From Streptomyces griseochromogenes (GTDB taxonomy: Bacteria > Actinomycetota > Actinomycetes > Streptomycetales > Streptomycetaceae): a DNA stretch of 64,000 nucleotides. Position numbers and translations under genes: made by a program. The stretch covers positions 10,292,001 to 10,356,000 of the forward strand of contig NZ_CP016279.1 in NCBI RefSeq assembly GCF_001542625.1, written 5' to 3'. Under the pieces are notes generated by a model, which saw only the letters and a program-made list of their open reading frames with translations, had not been told where the DNA came from and made no database searches. Position 1 is the first letter of the stretch, and each line of letters starts with the position of its first letter. Of this stretch, positions 25,757 through 34,404 are shown one piece after another.

Positions 25757-26626
25757 CTAGACCAGCTCGACAGTCAGCGCGGCGAGCCGTTCCGGGTCAG
25801 TGACGATGTCGATCGTGGCGATGCGCCCCGCCTCGAAGGTGAAGGCCAGGGCACGCTCGACGCGGCCGTCGAGCAGCACCGCCAGGCCCGTGAGGCCGCC
25901 GACCAGCGCGGGACGGGCGACGCCGGCGAGATGCGCGAAGCTCGTCGCACCGGCGGCGACCGCCGACGCGCCGCTCGTCACACCGGCCTCGCTGCGGGCC
26001 ACCACGTCCGGGTCGAGCATCGCGAGCAGCCCGTCGAAGTCGCCTCCGCGCGCGGCGGAGAGAAACGCGTCGACGACCTGGCGCCGCCGGGCCGGATCGG
26101 TGTCCGGGGCCTCGGCGCCCCGCACCCGGCGGCGAGCCCGGCTGGCGAGCTGCCGCGCCGCGGCCGGGCTGCGGCCGAGGACACCGGCGACCTCCTCGAA
26201 CGGCACGCCGAACAGGTCGTGCAGCACGAACGCGAGCCGCTCGGCGGGGGTGAGGGTGTCGAGGACGACGAGGAGCGCGACCCCGACCGAGTCGGCGAGC
26301 AGGGCGTCCTGGGCGGGATCCGGCTCGGCGGACGGTGCCGGGTTCCAGCTGTCCAGCGGTTGCTCGGCACGGGAGCGGCGGGAGCGGAGCATGTCCAGGC
26401 AGACCCGGCCGACGACCGTCGTCAGCCAGCCCCCGAGGTTCTCCACCTGCCGGGTGTCGGTCCGGCCGAGCCGGAACCAGGCCTCCTGCACGGCGTCCTC
26501 GGCCTCGGCGGCCGACCCGAGCATGCGGTGTGCGACGGCACGCAGATGACTTCGGTGCGCCTCGAACCGCTCGGCGAGAAAGTCCGTACCGCCCCGGTGG
26601 TCACCCTCGCGTTCACTGTGGCTCAT
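25757..26626 (-). CDS. ECF sigma factor with C-terminal SnoaL-like domain (SigJ/ECF41-like)
   Basis: The 289-residue protein has sigma region 2 (HRSHLRAVAHRMLGSAAEAEDAVQEAWFRL and WLTTVVGRVCLDMLRSRRSR) and region 4 (LTPAERLAFVLHDLFGVPFEEVAGVLGRSPAAARQLASRARRR). An NTF2/SnoaL-like extension follows from about residue 185. Such extensions replace a separate anti-sigma factor and tune activity. No anti-sigma gene or typical partner oxidoreductase/carboxymuconolactone decarboxylase gene is adjacent. Target promoters are unknown. Confidence 0.85.
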   Translation of the reverse strand: MSHSEREGDHRGGTDFLAERFEAHRSHLRAVAHRMLGSAAEAEDAVQEAWFRLGRTDTRQVENLGGWLTTVVGRVCLDMLRSRRSRAEQPLDSWNPAPSAEPDPAQDALLADSVGVALLVVLDTLTPAERLAFVLHDLFGVPFEEVAGVLGRSPAAARQLASRARRRVRGAEAPDTDPARRRQVVDAFLSAARGGDFDGLLAMLDPDVVARSEAGVTSGASAVAAGATSFAHLAGVARPALVGGLTGLAVLLDGRVERALAFTFEAGRIATIDIVTDPERLAALTVELV

Positions 26627-26713
26627 CAGCCGGCCCAGCCTCTCCGTCCCGTTCCGTACCCGTCGACGGGATGACGGACCGGGAGGCGGGAGTGTGACAG
26701 CCGGGCGCGGCGG

Positions 26714-27142
26714 CTACGTCCAGCCGCGGCCGGAACGGCCCCGCTTCGTGTCCGAGCGCTGCTTCTTCTCCCGCAGGCGCCGCTCGTTGATCCCGCGCGG
26801 GATCCGGGTCGGTCTGCGGGGCTTGGGCGGGGGTGCGGTGGCCTCCGCGAGGAGAGCGGCGAGGCGTACGGCGGCGGCCTCGCGGTTGCGCCACTGGGAG
26901 CGGTGCTCGGAGGACCGTACGACGACGACCCCGTCGACCAGCCGCCCGGCCAGCCGCTCGAGCGCCCGCTCCTTCCACACCGGAGGGAGCGCCTCGGTGG
27001 CGGCCAGGTCGAAGCGCAGCTCCACCTGGGAGTCACTGGTGTTCACATGCTGGCCGCCCGGCCCGGACGACCTGGAGAAACGCCACATCAGCTCGGCCTC
27101 GGGAAGCGAGACGGAGCCACGGACGATGTAGGGACCGGACAT
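26714..27142 (-). CDS. arfB: ArfB-type peptidyl-tRNA hydrolase (ribosome rescue)
   Basis: This 142-residue release-factor-like protein rescues stalled ribosomes. It carries the catalytic GGQ motif in SRSSGPGGQHVNTSDSQVELRFD and the basic C-terminal tail (INERRLREKKQRSDTKRGRSGRG) that enters the mRNA channel, as in YaeJ/ICT1. It lacks the codon-recognition domains of RF1/RF2. I choose ATG 27142, giving the canonical MSGPYIVRG start; an ATG 9 bp upstream is in frame. Confidence 0.88.
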   Translation of the reverse strand: MSGPYIVRGSVSLPEAELMWRFSRSSGPGGQHVNTSDSQVELRFDLAATEALPPVWKERALERLAGRLVDGVVVVRSSEHRSQWRNREAAAVRLAALLAEATAPPPKPRRPTRIPRGINERRLREKKQRSDTKRGRSGRGWT

Positions 27143-27300
27143 GTGTCCCATGGTCCCGGTCCGGACCGCCTCACGTCACGCGGTTTTCGCGTCGGTAAAA
27201 GAGGTAAAGGGATCCGGAACCATGGGGACCCCCCTCGACGTTCTTCCGGGTGACGGTAGCTTCGTCGGCACAGAAACCTAAAGGGGAAGGACTCCCAATC

Positions 27301-27876
27301 ATGGCTGTAAGCCTGTCCAAGGGTGGCAACGTCTCGCTCACCAAGGAGGCTCCGGGCCTGACCGCCGTCACCGTGGGCCTCGGCTGGGACGTCCGCACCA
27401 CCACCGGCACGGACTTCGACCTGGACGCCTCCGCCATCGCGGTGAACACGCAGGGCAAGGTCTACTCCGACGCCCACTTCGTCTTCTTCAACAACAAGCA
27501 GACCCCGGACAACTCGATCGTCCACACGGGCGACAACCGCACGGGCGAGGGCGCCGGCGACGACGAGGCGATCAACGTCAACCTCGCCGCCCTCCCGGCC
27601 GACATCGACAAGATCGTCTTCCCGGTCTCCATCTACGACGCCGAGAACCGCGGCCAGAACTTCGGCCAGGTCCGCAACGCCTACATCCGCATCGTCAACC
27701 AGGCCGGCGGCGCCGAGATCGCCCGCTACGACCTCTCCGAGGACGCCGCCACCGAGACGGCCATGGTCTTCGGCGAGCTGTACCGCAACGGCGCGGAGTG
27801 GAAGTTCCGCGCGGTCGGCCAGGGCTACGCCTCGGGCCTGGTGGGCATCGCGCAGGACTTCGGTGTGAACGTCTGA
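27301..27876 (+). CDS. terD: TerD-family stress protein
   Basis: The 191-residue protein is a full-length TerD calcium-binding beta-sandwich: [40 protein letters not shown], and [27 protein letters not shown]. The acidic Asp clusters form the two calcium sites in this family. TerD proteins are linked to tellurite tolerance and to stress and differentiation in Streptomyces. A GGGGAAGGA ribosome-binding site precedes the ATG. It is monocistronic, with a terminator hairpin 19 bp after its stop. Confidence 0.92.
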   Translation: MAVSLSKGGNVSLTKEAPGLTAVTVGLGWDVRTTTGTDFDLDASAIAVNTQGKVYSDAHFVFFNNKQTPDNSIVHTGDNRTGEGAGDDEAINVNLAALPADIDKIVFPVSIYDAENRGQNFGQVRNAYIRIVNQAGGAEIARYDLSEDAATETAMVFGELYRNGAEWKFRAVGQGYASGLVGIAQDFGVNV

Positions 27877-27894
27877 CGGACGCTGCGCTGTGCG

Positions 27895-27925
27895 GGAGCC
27901 CCTGGTCGTACGGGCCGGGGGCTCC
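27895..27925. terminator. Terminator hairpin after terD
   Basis: GGAGCCCC and GGGGCTCC form a strong stem around a 15-nt loop between the convergent terD and DUF397 genes. Confidence 0.65.
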
Positions 27926-27937
27926 GGCGTTCGGTCG

Positions 27938-28138
27938 TCAGGCCTGCGAGACGAATGCGGTCCAGGCGGCCGGGGGGAAGGCGAGGCGGGGGCCGGTGGT
28001 GTTCTTGGAGTCGCGGACGTGGACGGTGTCGGGGGCGGTGGCTATTTCGACGCAGGAGTCGCCATCCGGACCGCTGCTGTAGCTGCTCTTGAACCACTTC
28101 AGCTCGGAGGGGATTCCGGCAGAGGCCTTGCGGATCAT
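27938..28138 (-). CDS. DUF397 protein
   Basis: The 66-residue protein has the DUF397 pattern: LKWFKSSYSSGPDGDSCVEIA, then VHVRDSKNTTGPRLAFPPAAWTAFV. Such proteins are nearly always encoded next to an XRE/DUF5753 regulator, as here, where its ATG overlaps the regulator's stop by 4 bp. BldB, a developmental protein, belongs to a related group. It probably modulates the partner regulator. Confidence 0.85.
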   Translation of the reverse strand: MIRKASAGIPSELKWFKSSYSSGPDGDSCVEIATAPDTVHVRDSKNTTGPRLAFPPAAWTAFVSQA

Positions 28139-28989
28139 GTTTCTCCAAGCATGTGCTCGATGAGGACCAGGGACTCCTGAGGCGGAAGAGCCTGAGCCCG
28201 GATGGCGCCATAACGCAGCTCAAGGATGCGGAGCTGCTTCGGGTCAGAGGTGGGTCGGCCATTGAACGCACCATCGGAACGCCCGACAGCTGTCCCGTCC
28301 GGGAACTTCAGGATCTCGACCCTGCCTCCCAGACCGGGATGAGCTCCGCTGTTCGTCGGCATCACCTGGAGCGTGACGTTGCGCAACCGGCCTACCTCCA
28401 GCAAATGTTCGAGTTGCTGGTGCCACACCATTGTGCCGCCGACGCAACGCCGTAGCACTGCCTCTTCAAGGACAAAGCCGAGGGACGGAGCTGGTGATCG
28501 CTCGAAGACGGACCGCCTGGCCATACGAGCCGACAGCACGCGCTCCAGGTCGTCCTCCGAATAAGCGGGCTGCCACGCCTCGAACAGGGCCCGCGCGTGG
28601 TCCGGGGTCTGCAACAGGCCGTTGATGCTGATGCACTCGTACACCCCGATCTCGACGGCCTGGGCCTCCAACTTGGCGAGTTCCCGCACCTTCTTCGGGT
28701 ACCGGACCTTCTTCACGTCCTCCCACGTCGCGGCGATGAGCCCGCCCGCCTTCAAGACCTCGTCCGCCTTGTTCAGGTACTCCTGCCGGGGAATCCGCTT
28801 CCCGCCCTCGATCTTGTAGACCAGGTCCTCGCCGTACCCGACCGCGTCCCCGAAGCCGGCGGCCCGCATCCCCACCGCCTCCCGTCGCAACTTCAGCCGG
28901 CGTCCGACCGTCGCGATCACCGCCACGCCCCACTCGTCGTCCGGGTCGACCTCCCAACCCGGCTCGACCGCCTCACCGTCCACGCTCAT
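28135..28989 (-). CDS. XRE-family regulator with DUF5753 domain
   Basis: The 284-residue protein has an N-terminal helix-turn-helix (RRLKLRREAVGMRAAGFGDAVGYGEDLVYKIEGGKRIPR) and a C-terminal DUF5753 domain (YECISINGLLQTPDHARALF, MWHQQLEHLLEVGRLRNVTLQVMP-like region, LIEHML near the end). I choose ATG 28989, preceded by GGAGGGG; the frame is open further upstream to 29109. It forms an operon with the DUF397 gene and is divergent from the anti-sigma-like ATPase gene, a common Streptomyces trio. Confidence 0.88.
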   Translation of the reverse strand: MSVDGEAVEPGWEVDPDDEWGVAVIATVGRRLKLRREAVGMRAAGFGDAVGYGEDLVYKIEGGKRIPRQEYLNKADEVLKAGGLIAATWEDVKKVRYPKKVRELAKLEAQAVEIGVYECISINGLLQTPDHARALFEAWQPAYSEDDLERVLSARMARRSVFERSPAPSLGFVLEEAVLRRCVGGTMVWHQQLEHLLEVGRLRNVTLQVMPTNSGAHPGLGGRVEILKFPDGTAVGRSDGAFNGRPTSDPKQLRILELRYGAIRAQALPPQESLVLIEHMLGET

Positions 28990-29145
28990 GCCGCACCCCT
29001 CCGCCAGTACGTCCGAACTCGCGACGCCCCTACCCCTACGGCCGCTCCCGACAGCCCGGACACCACCGGACAAGCTCCGGACAGTCACCGTACGTATCGG
29101 CGTCATCACTGTTCACGGTAAGCCCGCATCGCCACGCTGAGTGAC

Positions 29146-29622
29146 GTGAACCAGGAAATCGCCGCCATCCCCAACTTCACCGTGCAGCTCTCCCCCACAC
29201 CACGCGGAGCCCGCCTGGCCCGACTGCTGGCCACCGAACAACTCCGCACCTGGGGACTGCCGTTGGATCCGGCGGCGCACATCGTGGCCGAGCCGGCGGC
29301 GAACGCGGCCACCCACGGCCGAGTACCGGGACGCGACTTCCGCCTCATGCTCTACGTCGTCGGCGGCACCCTCCGCATCGAGGTCACGGACACACGAGGT
29401 GACCGCCTGCCGCGCACCCAACTCCCATCTGTGGACGCCGAGTCAGGCCGTGGCCTCGTGCTCGTGGACGCGCTCGCCGACAGGTGGGGTGTCGCACCGG
29501 GGTCGCGGCCACGCAAGACGGTGTGGGCCGAGGTTCGCATCGACCGGAGCACGGCGAACCCTGCTCCGGTCGGGCCATGCTCCGGTGGGACGGGAAGCCT
29601 TTCCCGAAAAGCGGGAGACTGA
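29146..29622 (+). CDS. RsbW-like ATP-binding anti-sigma/regulatory protein
   Basis: The 158-residue protein has a GHKL ATPase domain with an N-box in HIVAEPAANAATHG, G1 in IEVTDTRGD, and G2 in ESGRGLVLVDALADRWGV. Proteins of this type bind sigma factors or regulate through ATP. It is divergent from the XRE/DUF397 pair, whose linked occurrence with such ATPases is typical. The start is GTG 29146. Its partner is unknown. Confidence 0.82.
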   Translation: MNQEIAAIPNFTVQLSPTPRGARLARLLATEQLRTWGLPLDPAAHIVAEPAANAATHGRVPGRDFRLMLYVVGGTLRIEVTDTRGDRLPRTQLPSVDAESGRGLVLVDALADRWGVAPGSRPRKTVWAEVRIDRSTANPAPVGPCSGGTGSLSRKAGD

Positions 29623-29822
29623 AAGAACCCCCACCAAACCCCACCCCTCCCGCCCGCCGAGTGCCCTCACCCACGCGGGTGGACATCACCAACTCCGCTG
29701 GATTTCGGGTCGGTTGCCTGCCCTACGCTCAGCGCAACACAACCGCACACATGCAACGGCCCTCGCCGGGACGGCAATCCCAGTGCGAGGGCCTGACCAC
29801 CGAGGAAGAAAGCCGCTTCCTG

Positions 29823-30578
29823 ATGGATACCGAAAACCCTAGCGTGCCCCCGCATGCCCAGTCCCGCCTTGCCGCCAACAAACACCCGAACCGGCGGCAC
29901 CCCGACACCGGCGGCGGTCTGATCCACGACCACACCCGCCACACCACCCGCTTCACGGTGATCGGCAACCACCTCACCCAGCACAAGGAACTGTCGCTCC
30001 TGGCCATCGGCCTCGGCGCCCACATCCAGTCGCTGCCACCCGGCGCCTCCGCCGACATCAAGACTCTGGCCGCCCGCTTCCCCGAGGGTCCGACCCGCGT
30101 CGCCGCCGCCCTGCGCGAACTGGAGGCCCACGGCTATCTGCGCCGCGAACGGGAACGCATCCCCGGCGGCCGCATCGTCACCCGCACGATCTCCTGCAAC
30201 CAGCCGAAGCCGCACCGCGCCCACCGGGCCGACCGCGCAGCCCCGGCGCCCGCAGCCGCACGGCCCGTACGCACACGCCCGGCCCCGGCACCCGTGCTCC
30301 AAGCCGCACAGAACACCGCTGTCCCCAAGAAGCGCCCCGCGCGCCCCCTCCCCGCCGTACCGCATCCGGCATACCCGTCCCCCACCCTCCTCCAGACCGC
30401 TACGGACCTCCTCGCCGGCCTGCGCCACCTGGACCCCCGCCTCCTCCTCTCCACCCGAGACACGGCCCACCTCACCCCCGGCGTCGCCGCCTGGCTGGAG
30501 CGAGACGTCAGTCCCGCGGCCGTACGCCACGCCCTGACCAGCGATCTCCCCCCTGAGGGCCCACGCCCCACCGCCTGA
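29823..30578 (+). CDS. Helix-turn-helix protein, probably C-terminally truncated by a frameshift
   Basis: The 251-residue protein has a winged-helix-like domain (FTVIGNHLTQHKELSLLAIGLGAHIQSLPPGA, LREL EAHGYLRRERERIPGGRIVTRT) of a type common in Streptomyces plasmids and islands, followed by an Ala/Pro-rich linker and a second helical region (HLTPGVAAWLERDVSPAAVRHALTSDLPPEG). It stops at 30578, but another frame continues directly with the usual cysteine-rich tail (see next entry). I choose ATG 29823, since the upstream open frame lies in the previous gene. Function unknown, probably DNA binding. Confidence 0.7.
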   Translation: MDTENPSVPPHAQSRLAANKHPNRRHPDTGGGLIHDHTRHTTRFTVIGNHLTQHKELSLLAIGLGAHIQSLPPGASADIKTLAARFPEGPTRVAAALRELEAHGYLRRERERIPGGRIVTRTISCNQPKPHRAHRADRAAPAPAAARPVRTRPAPAPVLQAAQNTAVPKKRPARPLPAVPHPAYPSPTLLQTATDLLAGLRHLDPRLLLSTRDTAHLTPGVAAWLERDVSPAAVRHALTSDLPPEGPRPTA

Positions 30579-30736
30579 CCGCCCAGCTGCCGCCACTGCC
30601 CCCGTTCCAGACGCCCCCGCCACCCCCACCCCTCCGCCACCCACTCCGGAACTGCGACGGCTGCGACCGCGGCTTCCGCGCGCCCCACCCCGGCCGATGC
30701 CGCGACTGCCGCTCCGATCTCCAAGAGGCCGCCTAG
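30562..30736 (+). pseudogene. Displaced zinc-ribbon tail of the preceding gene
   Basis: In the +2 frame relative to the upstream gene the sequence reads HRLTAQLPPLPPFQ, a Pro-rich stretch, then RNCDGCDRGF and GRCRDCRSDL before TAG at 30734-30736. This CxxC...CxxC tail is the normal ending of this helix-turn-helix family as I know it. The junction is in a C-rich run, so either a real indel or a sequencing error is possible. Confidence 0.6.
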
Positions 30737-30788
30737 CATGGACGTGACGATCCTTGCCCCTGGGCACAGACGACGAGGAGCGAGCGCC

Positions 30789-31391
30789 ATGACCATCGCC
30801 CCGGACAACGCGCGGCAGGGCGCCTCCCACCTCTACCGGGCCATGCGTGACTTCGTGGAGTCCACGGACGGCACCCTCCCCGGCAAGTTCGAGATCACCA
30901 AGGAAGGGATCGTCCTCGACATGATGTCGCCTGTCCGGCCGCACGAACTCACCGCACTACGTCTCCGGAAACGCCTGGAAAAGGTCATGCCTGAGGAGAT
31001 CGTGGCCCACACGGGTGAACCCGATGTGGAGGTGGAGCCAGAAGGCATCATGCGCCGCCCCGACATCATGGTGATCGCCGAGGCGGACATGGAGGGAGAG
31101 GGGTCCATCGACCCTCGTACGCTCATCGCCGCCATCGAGATCGTCTCCCGCTCCAACCCGGACAACGACTGGGTCACCAAGATGCGCGACTACCCCCTGA
31201 TGGGCATCCCGGTCTACGCGATCTTCGACCCCCGCACCGGCACCGGCGCCGTCTTCACGGACATCCATCCCACCCCCGACGGTCCCCGCTACGCCACCCG
31301 CAAGGACTTCGGCTACGGCGAGGACGTCACCATCGGCGACTGGACGATCTCCACGGACGACCTGCCGTGCTACGAACCCATCGGCCGGTAA
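30789..31391 (+). CDS. Uma2-family endonuclease-like protein (PD-(D/E)XK fold)
   Basis: The 200-residue protein fits the Uma2/DUF820 family abundant in Streptomyces: MSPVRPHELTALRLRKRLE, EPEGIMRRPDIMVI, IAAIEIVSRSNPDNDWVTKMRDYPLMGIPVYAIFDPR. The Asp/Glu/Lys residues of the PD-(D/E)XK-like core are visible (RPDIMV, AIEIVS). Function in vivo is unknown. I choose ATG 30789, 12 bp after GAGGAG. Its 3' end overlaps the convergent gene by 22 bp. Confidence 0.82.
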   Translation: MTIAPDNARQGASHLYRAMRDFVESTDGTLPGKFEITKEGIVLDMMSPVRPHELTALRLRKRLEKVMPEEIVAHTGEPDVEVEPEGIMRRPDIMVIAEADMEGEGSIDPRTLIAAIEIVSRSNPDNDWVTKMRDYPLMGIPVYAIFDPRTGTGAVFTDIHPTPDGPRYATRKDFGYGEDVTIGDWTISTDDLPCYEPIGR

Positions 31392-31801
31392 TAGCCCAGC
31401 ACCGGATCCAGTTGGGCGAACCACTCCCCCAGCCTCGCCCTCGGCTTCGCCTCGACCACGCACTCGTAGACCCTGCCGTCCAGGTGGACCACCGCCATCA
31501 TCAGGGCCTTGCCGGACGGGCTCGCCTTGAAGTGGACGCTGCGGATCTCCTGCCAGGAGAAGTCGATGGACAGGCCGTGGTCCTCGAAGGCCACACCTGA
31601 GGTGTCGACCACGATCGAGTTGTGACGGTCGACCGCCATGAACTCCGGTCCACCGGCGGGAGGTTGGGGTGGGCTGGGCGCGTAGGCGTTGGGGTAGTGG
31701 GGTGACGGTGGGCCGAAGCCCGGCGGGGCAGTCGCCGGTGGAGGCGGTGGCTGCTGGCCGTACGGGGGCTGGCTGCCGTACGGCGGTGGCTGCGTGGTCA
31801 T
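31370..31801 (-). CDS. Hypothetical protein with Pro-rich N-terminus and a small beta-rich domain
   Basis: This 143-residue protein has a PYGQQPPPPP-type disordered start followed by a compact domain (NSIVVDTSGVAFEDHGLSIDFSWQEIRSVHF ... VVHLDGRVYECVVEAKPRARLGEWFAQLDPVLGYYRPM). It has no membrane segment or signal peptide. I recognise it as a conserved Streptomyces type but not its role. It converges on and overlaps the Uma2 gene by 22 bp. Confidence 0.7.
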   Translation of the reverse strand: MTTQPPPYGSQPPYGQQPPPPPATAPPGFGPPSPHYPNAYAPSPPQPPAGGPEFMAVDRHNSIVVDTSGVAFEDHGLSIDFSWQEIRSVHFKASPSGKALMMAVVHLDGRVYECVVEAKPRARLGEWFAQLDPVLGYYRPMGS

Positions 31802-31838
31802 CGTCTTCCTGCCTCAGATCGGCGAATACTGTCGCACC

Positions 31839-32095
31839 ATGATTCTCGAACAGCTCCCTCCGGCGGACAGCGCCCTGCCCGGCGGGTCGCCACGCTGGTC
31901 GAGGAGCGCTTCCGTGCCGCCGGACGCCAGGCCGCGTGGCTCGCCGTTCTCGATAACAACCCCAAGGGCCTGGCCTTCTGGCCCGCCCTCGCCACGAGGT
32001 CGTCGACCGCCACCCCGACCGTGCCCTCGGCCGCCCCTGCGCCGTGCCGGCTCCGGACTCGCCGCCTCGCACGCCGCCGACCACATCCTCACCTG
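31839..32095 (+). pseudogene. Degraded GNAT acetyltransferase remnant
   Basis: Fragments in different frames spell an acetyltransferase C-terminus: LVEERFRAAGRQAAWLAVLDNNPKGLAFW in one frame, then HEVVDRHPDRALGRPCAV in another. This fits the GNAT acetyl-CoA/last-strand region with at least one frameshift and no intact N-terminus. The following stretch to 32567 (about 470 bp) shows no convincing gene; only short open frames without family features are seen. Confidence 0.5.
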
Positions 32096-32567
32096 ACGCT
32101 GGTGGAGCAGGCAGGAGCTGGCCGAGGAGGCGGAGCCGGTGTGGCCGCCGGACCTTGCACGGCTGCTGGACGAGTGGGAGGGCTGAGGCGGCGGTGGAGT
32201 GGACGACGCCGGCCGGTAAGAGACTCGGCGCCGTGGTCGGGATCGGTTCGGCCATGCTCGCCGACAGGGTGCTCCCCCACTGCCTCAAGGGCGTGGGAGA
32301 GCCACGCCCTTCCGGTCGGGGGCTCCGGTGTGTGGGCGAGGTCTTGATCGTCCAGGCGTCGAATCGAGAAGCGATGTCTGACAGAATTGACGTTCATGGG
32401 TCTGCTCGGGGGGCGACCCGGCGCTTTCGCCGGGCGTGCAGACCAAACTGGATATCGCGTCCTCGCGGACGGACACCGGTGACCGACTCGGCCACCGTGG
32501 TGGCCGTGCCGTGAGCCCGGCACCCATCACCCCCGGCCTTGTCCGATCACTTCGGATCGATTTCGGG

Positions 32568-33581
32568 ATGATGAGAGCGATACGTGAATCCAGGCCACTG
32601 TGGGTGGCCGGTACAGCGCTGATGGCCGTCATGGCGGTCGGGGGATGCAGCGGCACCTCGGGCCCGGAGAACGGCGATTCGGCGAAGAAGCCCGCCCCGT
32701 CGGGCTTTTCGGGGACGGAGCCATCGATTCCGCCGCTCGTCCCGGCGGCGGGCGGCGACCCGTCCAAGCCGGTCGATTTCAAGGGCGGCGGTGCGGTCGT
32801 CCGGCCCGACGGTTCCATGACCCTGCCCTTGGACGCGTACGTCTCGATGAAGGACGAGCGGACGATCATCCGCGCCGAGAACGTCCTCGCGCAGCAATGC
32901 ATGCGGGACAAGGGGCTGAAACTCCCCGAGGCACTCATGCTGGACAACGGACCCGAGCCGCCGGCCCCTTATGTCATCTACGGCGTGATGGACATGAAGG
33001 CCGTCAAGGTCTACGGGTACCGGGAGCCGTCCCCGGAACCGAAGCCCGCGAGCGGCCGAGCGGTCGATGACGACATCACTCCGGCGGTGAAGCGCGCCTA
33101 TTTCGACGACCCGAAGAGCGGCAGGCTCGGATGCGCGGGGAAGGCGCGCAGGAAACTCGGCGGCAAGAACCCGGAGACGCTGTTCATGGTCGTCCAGCAG
33201 TTGAGGTCACAGACGCTGAGTGCCACCTTCCAGGACAGCCGGGTCGTGGCCACGGTCTCCACGTGGAGTGCCTGCATGAAGAAATCCGGCTACAACTACG
33301 ACAACCCGCTGGCCCCCGCGCACGACCGGAGCCTCCTCGGCAAAGGCCTGCCCGTCCCCAAGGGGGCGACCTTGCCGCCGCCCTCCCCCGCCGAGATCGC
33401 GGCCGCCGTCACGGACGTCGAATGCAAGCGGAAGGCACAGTACGTTCAGACCGCCGCTCTGATTTCCGCCGCATATGAGCGGGAGATCATCAAGCAGCGG
33501 GCCAAGCAATTGCAGGACGCGCGGCGTACGCAGAAGCTGAAGGTGGAATCGGCCGAGAAAATCATCAAGACCGGCGCCTGA
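32568..33581 (+). CDS. Secreted lipoprotein of unknown function
   Basis: The 337-residue protein has a signal peptide (RAIRESRPLWVAGTALMAVMAV) and lipobox VGGC, so it should be anchored outside the membrane. The mature part has a Ser/Pro-rich start, four further cysteines (in AQQCMRDKG, LGCAGKA, SACMKKSG, VECKRKAQ) and a basic helical C-terminus. The layout recalls small Streptomyces lipoproteins but I do not know a function. I choose ATG 32568; an ATG directly follows. A strong terminator lies 29 bp after the stop. Confidence 0.72.
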   Translation: MMRAIRESRPLWVAGTALMAVMAVGGCSGTSGPENGDSAKKPAPSGFSGTEPSIPPLVPAAGGDPSKPVDFKGGGAVVRPDGSMTLPLDAYVSMKDERTIIRAENVLAQQCMRDKGLKLPEALMLDNGPEPPAPYVIYGVMDMKAVKVYGYREPSPEPKPASGRAVDDDITPAVKRAYFDDPKSGRLGCAGKARRKLGGKNPETLFMVVQQLRSQTLSATFQDSRVVATVSTWSACMKKSGYNYDNPLAPAHDRSLLGKGLPVPKGATLPPPSPAEIAAAVTDVECKRKAQYVQTAALISAAYEREIIKQRAKQLQDARRTQKLKVESAEKIIKTGA

Positions 33582-33610
33582 GCAGCCGTTGTCCATTCAT
33601 TAACACCAGG

Positions 33611-33643
33611 ACAGGGCCTGCCGAACGGATCGGCAGGCCCTGT
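33611..33643. terminator. Bidirectional terminator
   Basis: A perfect 14-bp stem (ACAGGGCCTGCCGA / TCGGCAGGCCCTGT) with a 5-nt loop sits between convergent genes. Confidence 0.85.
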
Positions 33644-33652
33644 GTGCGGCAA

Positions 33653-34117
33653 TTACTTCCAGCGCTGGTTGGAGTTGTTGTAGTCCGTGGAGTTGGCGTA
33701 GATGCCGCCGTGGCCCTCGTCGTCCAGGATCCAGCCGGTCTGACGGTTCTTGAGCTTCCAGCCCGACGACGTCGAGATCTCGTACCACCGCTGCCACCAG
33801 TTCGTCTGGTCACGCCGGCTGTTGCAGCTCTCGGTGTACACCTGCCGGTAGTAGCCGACGAGGCACATGAGGTGGCCGTTGGACTCGTTGTAGCTGCCGT
33901 CGCTGTTCGACTGGTCATACCACTGGTAGTCGTCCTCGTTCACCCCCGGCATGGCCCAAGCGCCCTTGACGGTACCGTCGGAAGTGCCGGTGAGGTAATA
34001 GCCGGACTTCACGTTCTTCCACGTGACCCAGCCGTCCGCGGACGCCGCGCCGGACGTGGCGACAAGCAGGGCGGGAACTGCCGCGGCGACCATGAGCGCC
34101 TTGGCCATTTTCTTCAT
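33653..34117 (-). CDS. Small secreted beta-trefoil-like protein
   Basis: The 154-residue precursor has a clear Sec signal (KKMAKALMVAAAVPALLVATSGAASA). The mature part is rich in Trp, Tyr, Asn and Ser with repeated units such as WKNVKSGYYLTGTSDGTVKG and WKLKNRQTGWILDDEGHGGIYAN, like a ricin-type lectin or related repeat. I choose ATG 34117 with GGAGGGG upstream; the longer open frame adds no expected segment. The ligand is unknown. Confidence 0.75.
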   Translation of the reverse strand: MKKMAKALMVAAAVPALLVATSGAASADGWVTWKNVKSGYYLTGTSDGTVKGAWAMPGVNEDDYQWYDQSNSDGSYNESNGHLMCLVGYYRQVYTESCNSRRDQTNWWQRWYEISTSSGWKLKNRQTGWILDDEGHGGIYANSTDYNNSNQRWK

Positions 34118-34404
34118 CACACGGATCCCCTCCGTTTGGCGAGAGGCGGGCAGGCCGGGTATTCGGGCATGCCGCAGCGCCTCGTCGATCCATGATTGTT
34201 GTGACAGATGATCAAGCTGGAGGACAATAACACCCGTTGGTGTCATGTCCACACTTGAGAAATCCTCGGCACGGCGGCGCTATCCGGAAGGCGGGAATCC
34301 GAATAGGCCGCGTTCGCGCAGGCGGTCAATGGGTGTCCTGGGGCGGCGCGGTACCGCGATCATGGACCGGAGACAGACCCGCCACCGACGAGGAAGCCCT
34401 CCCC

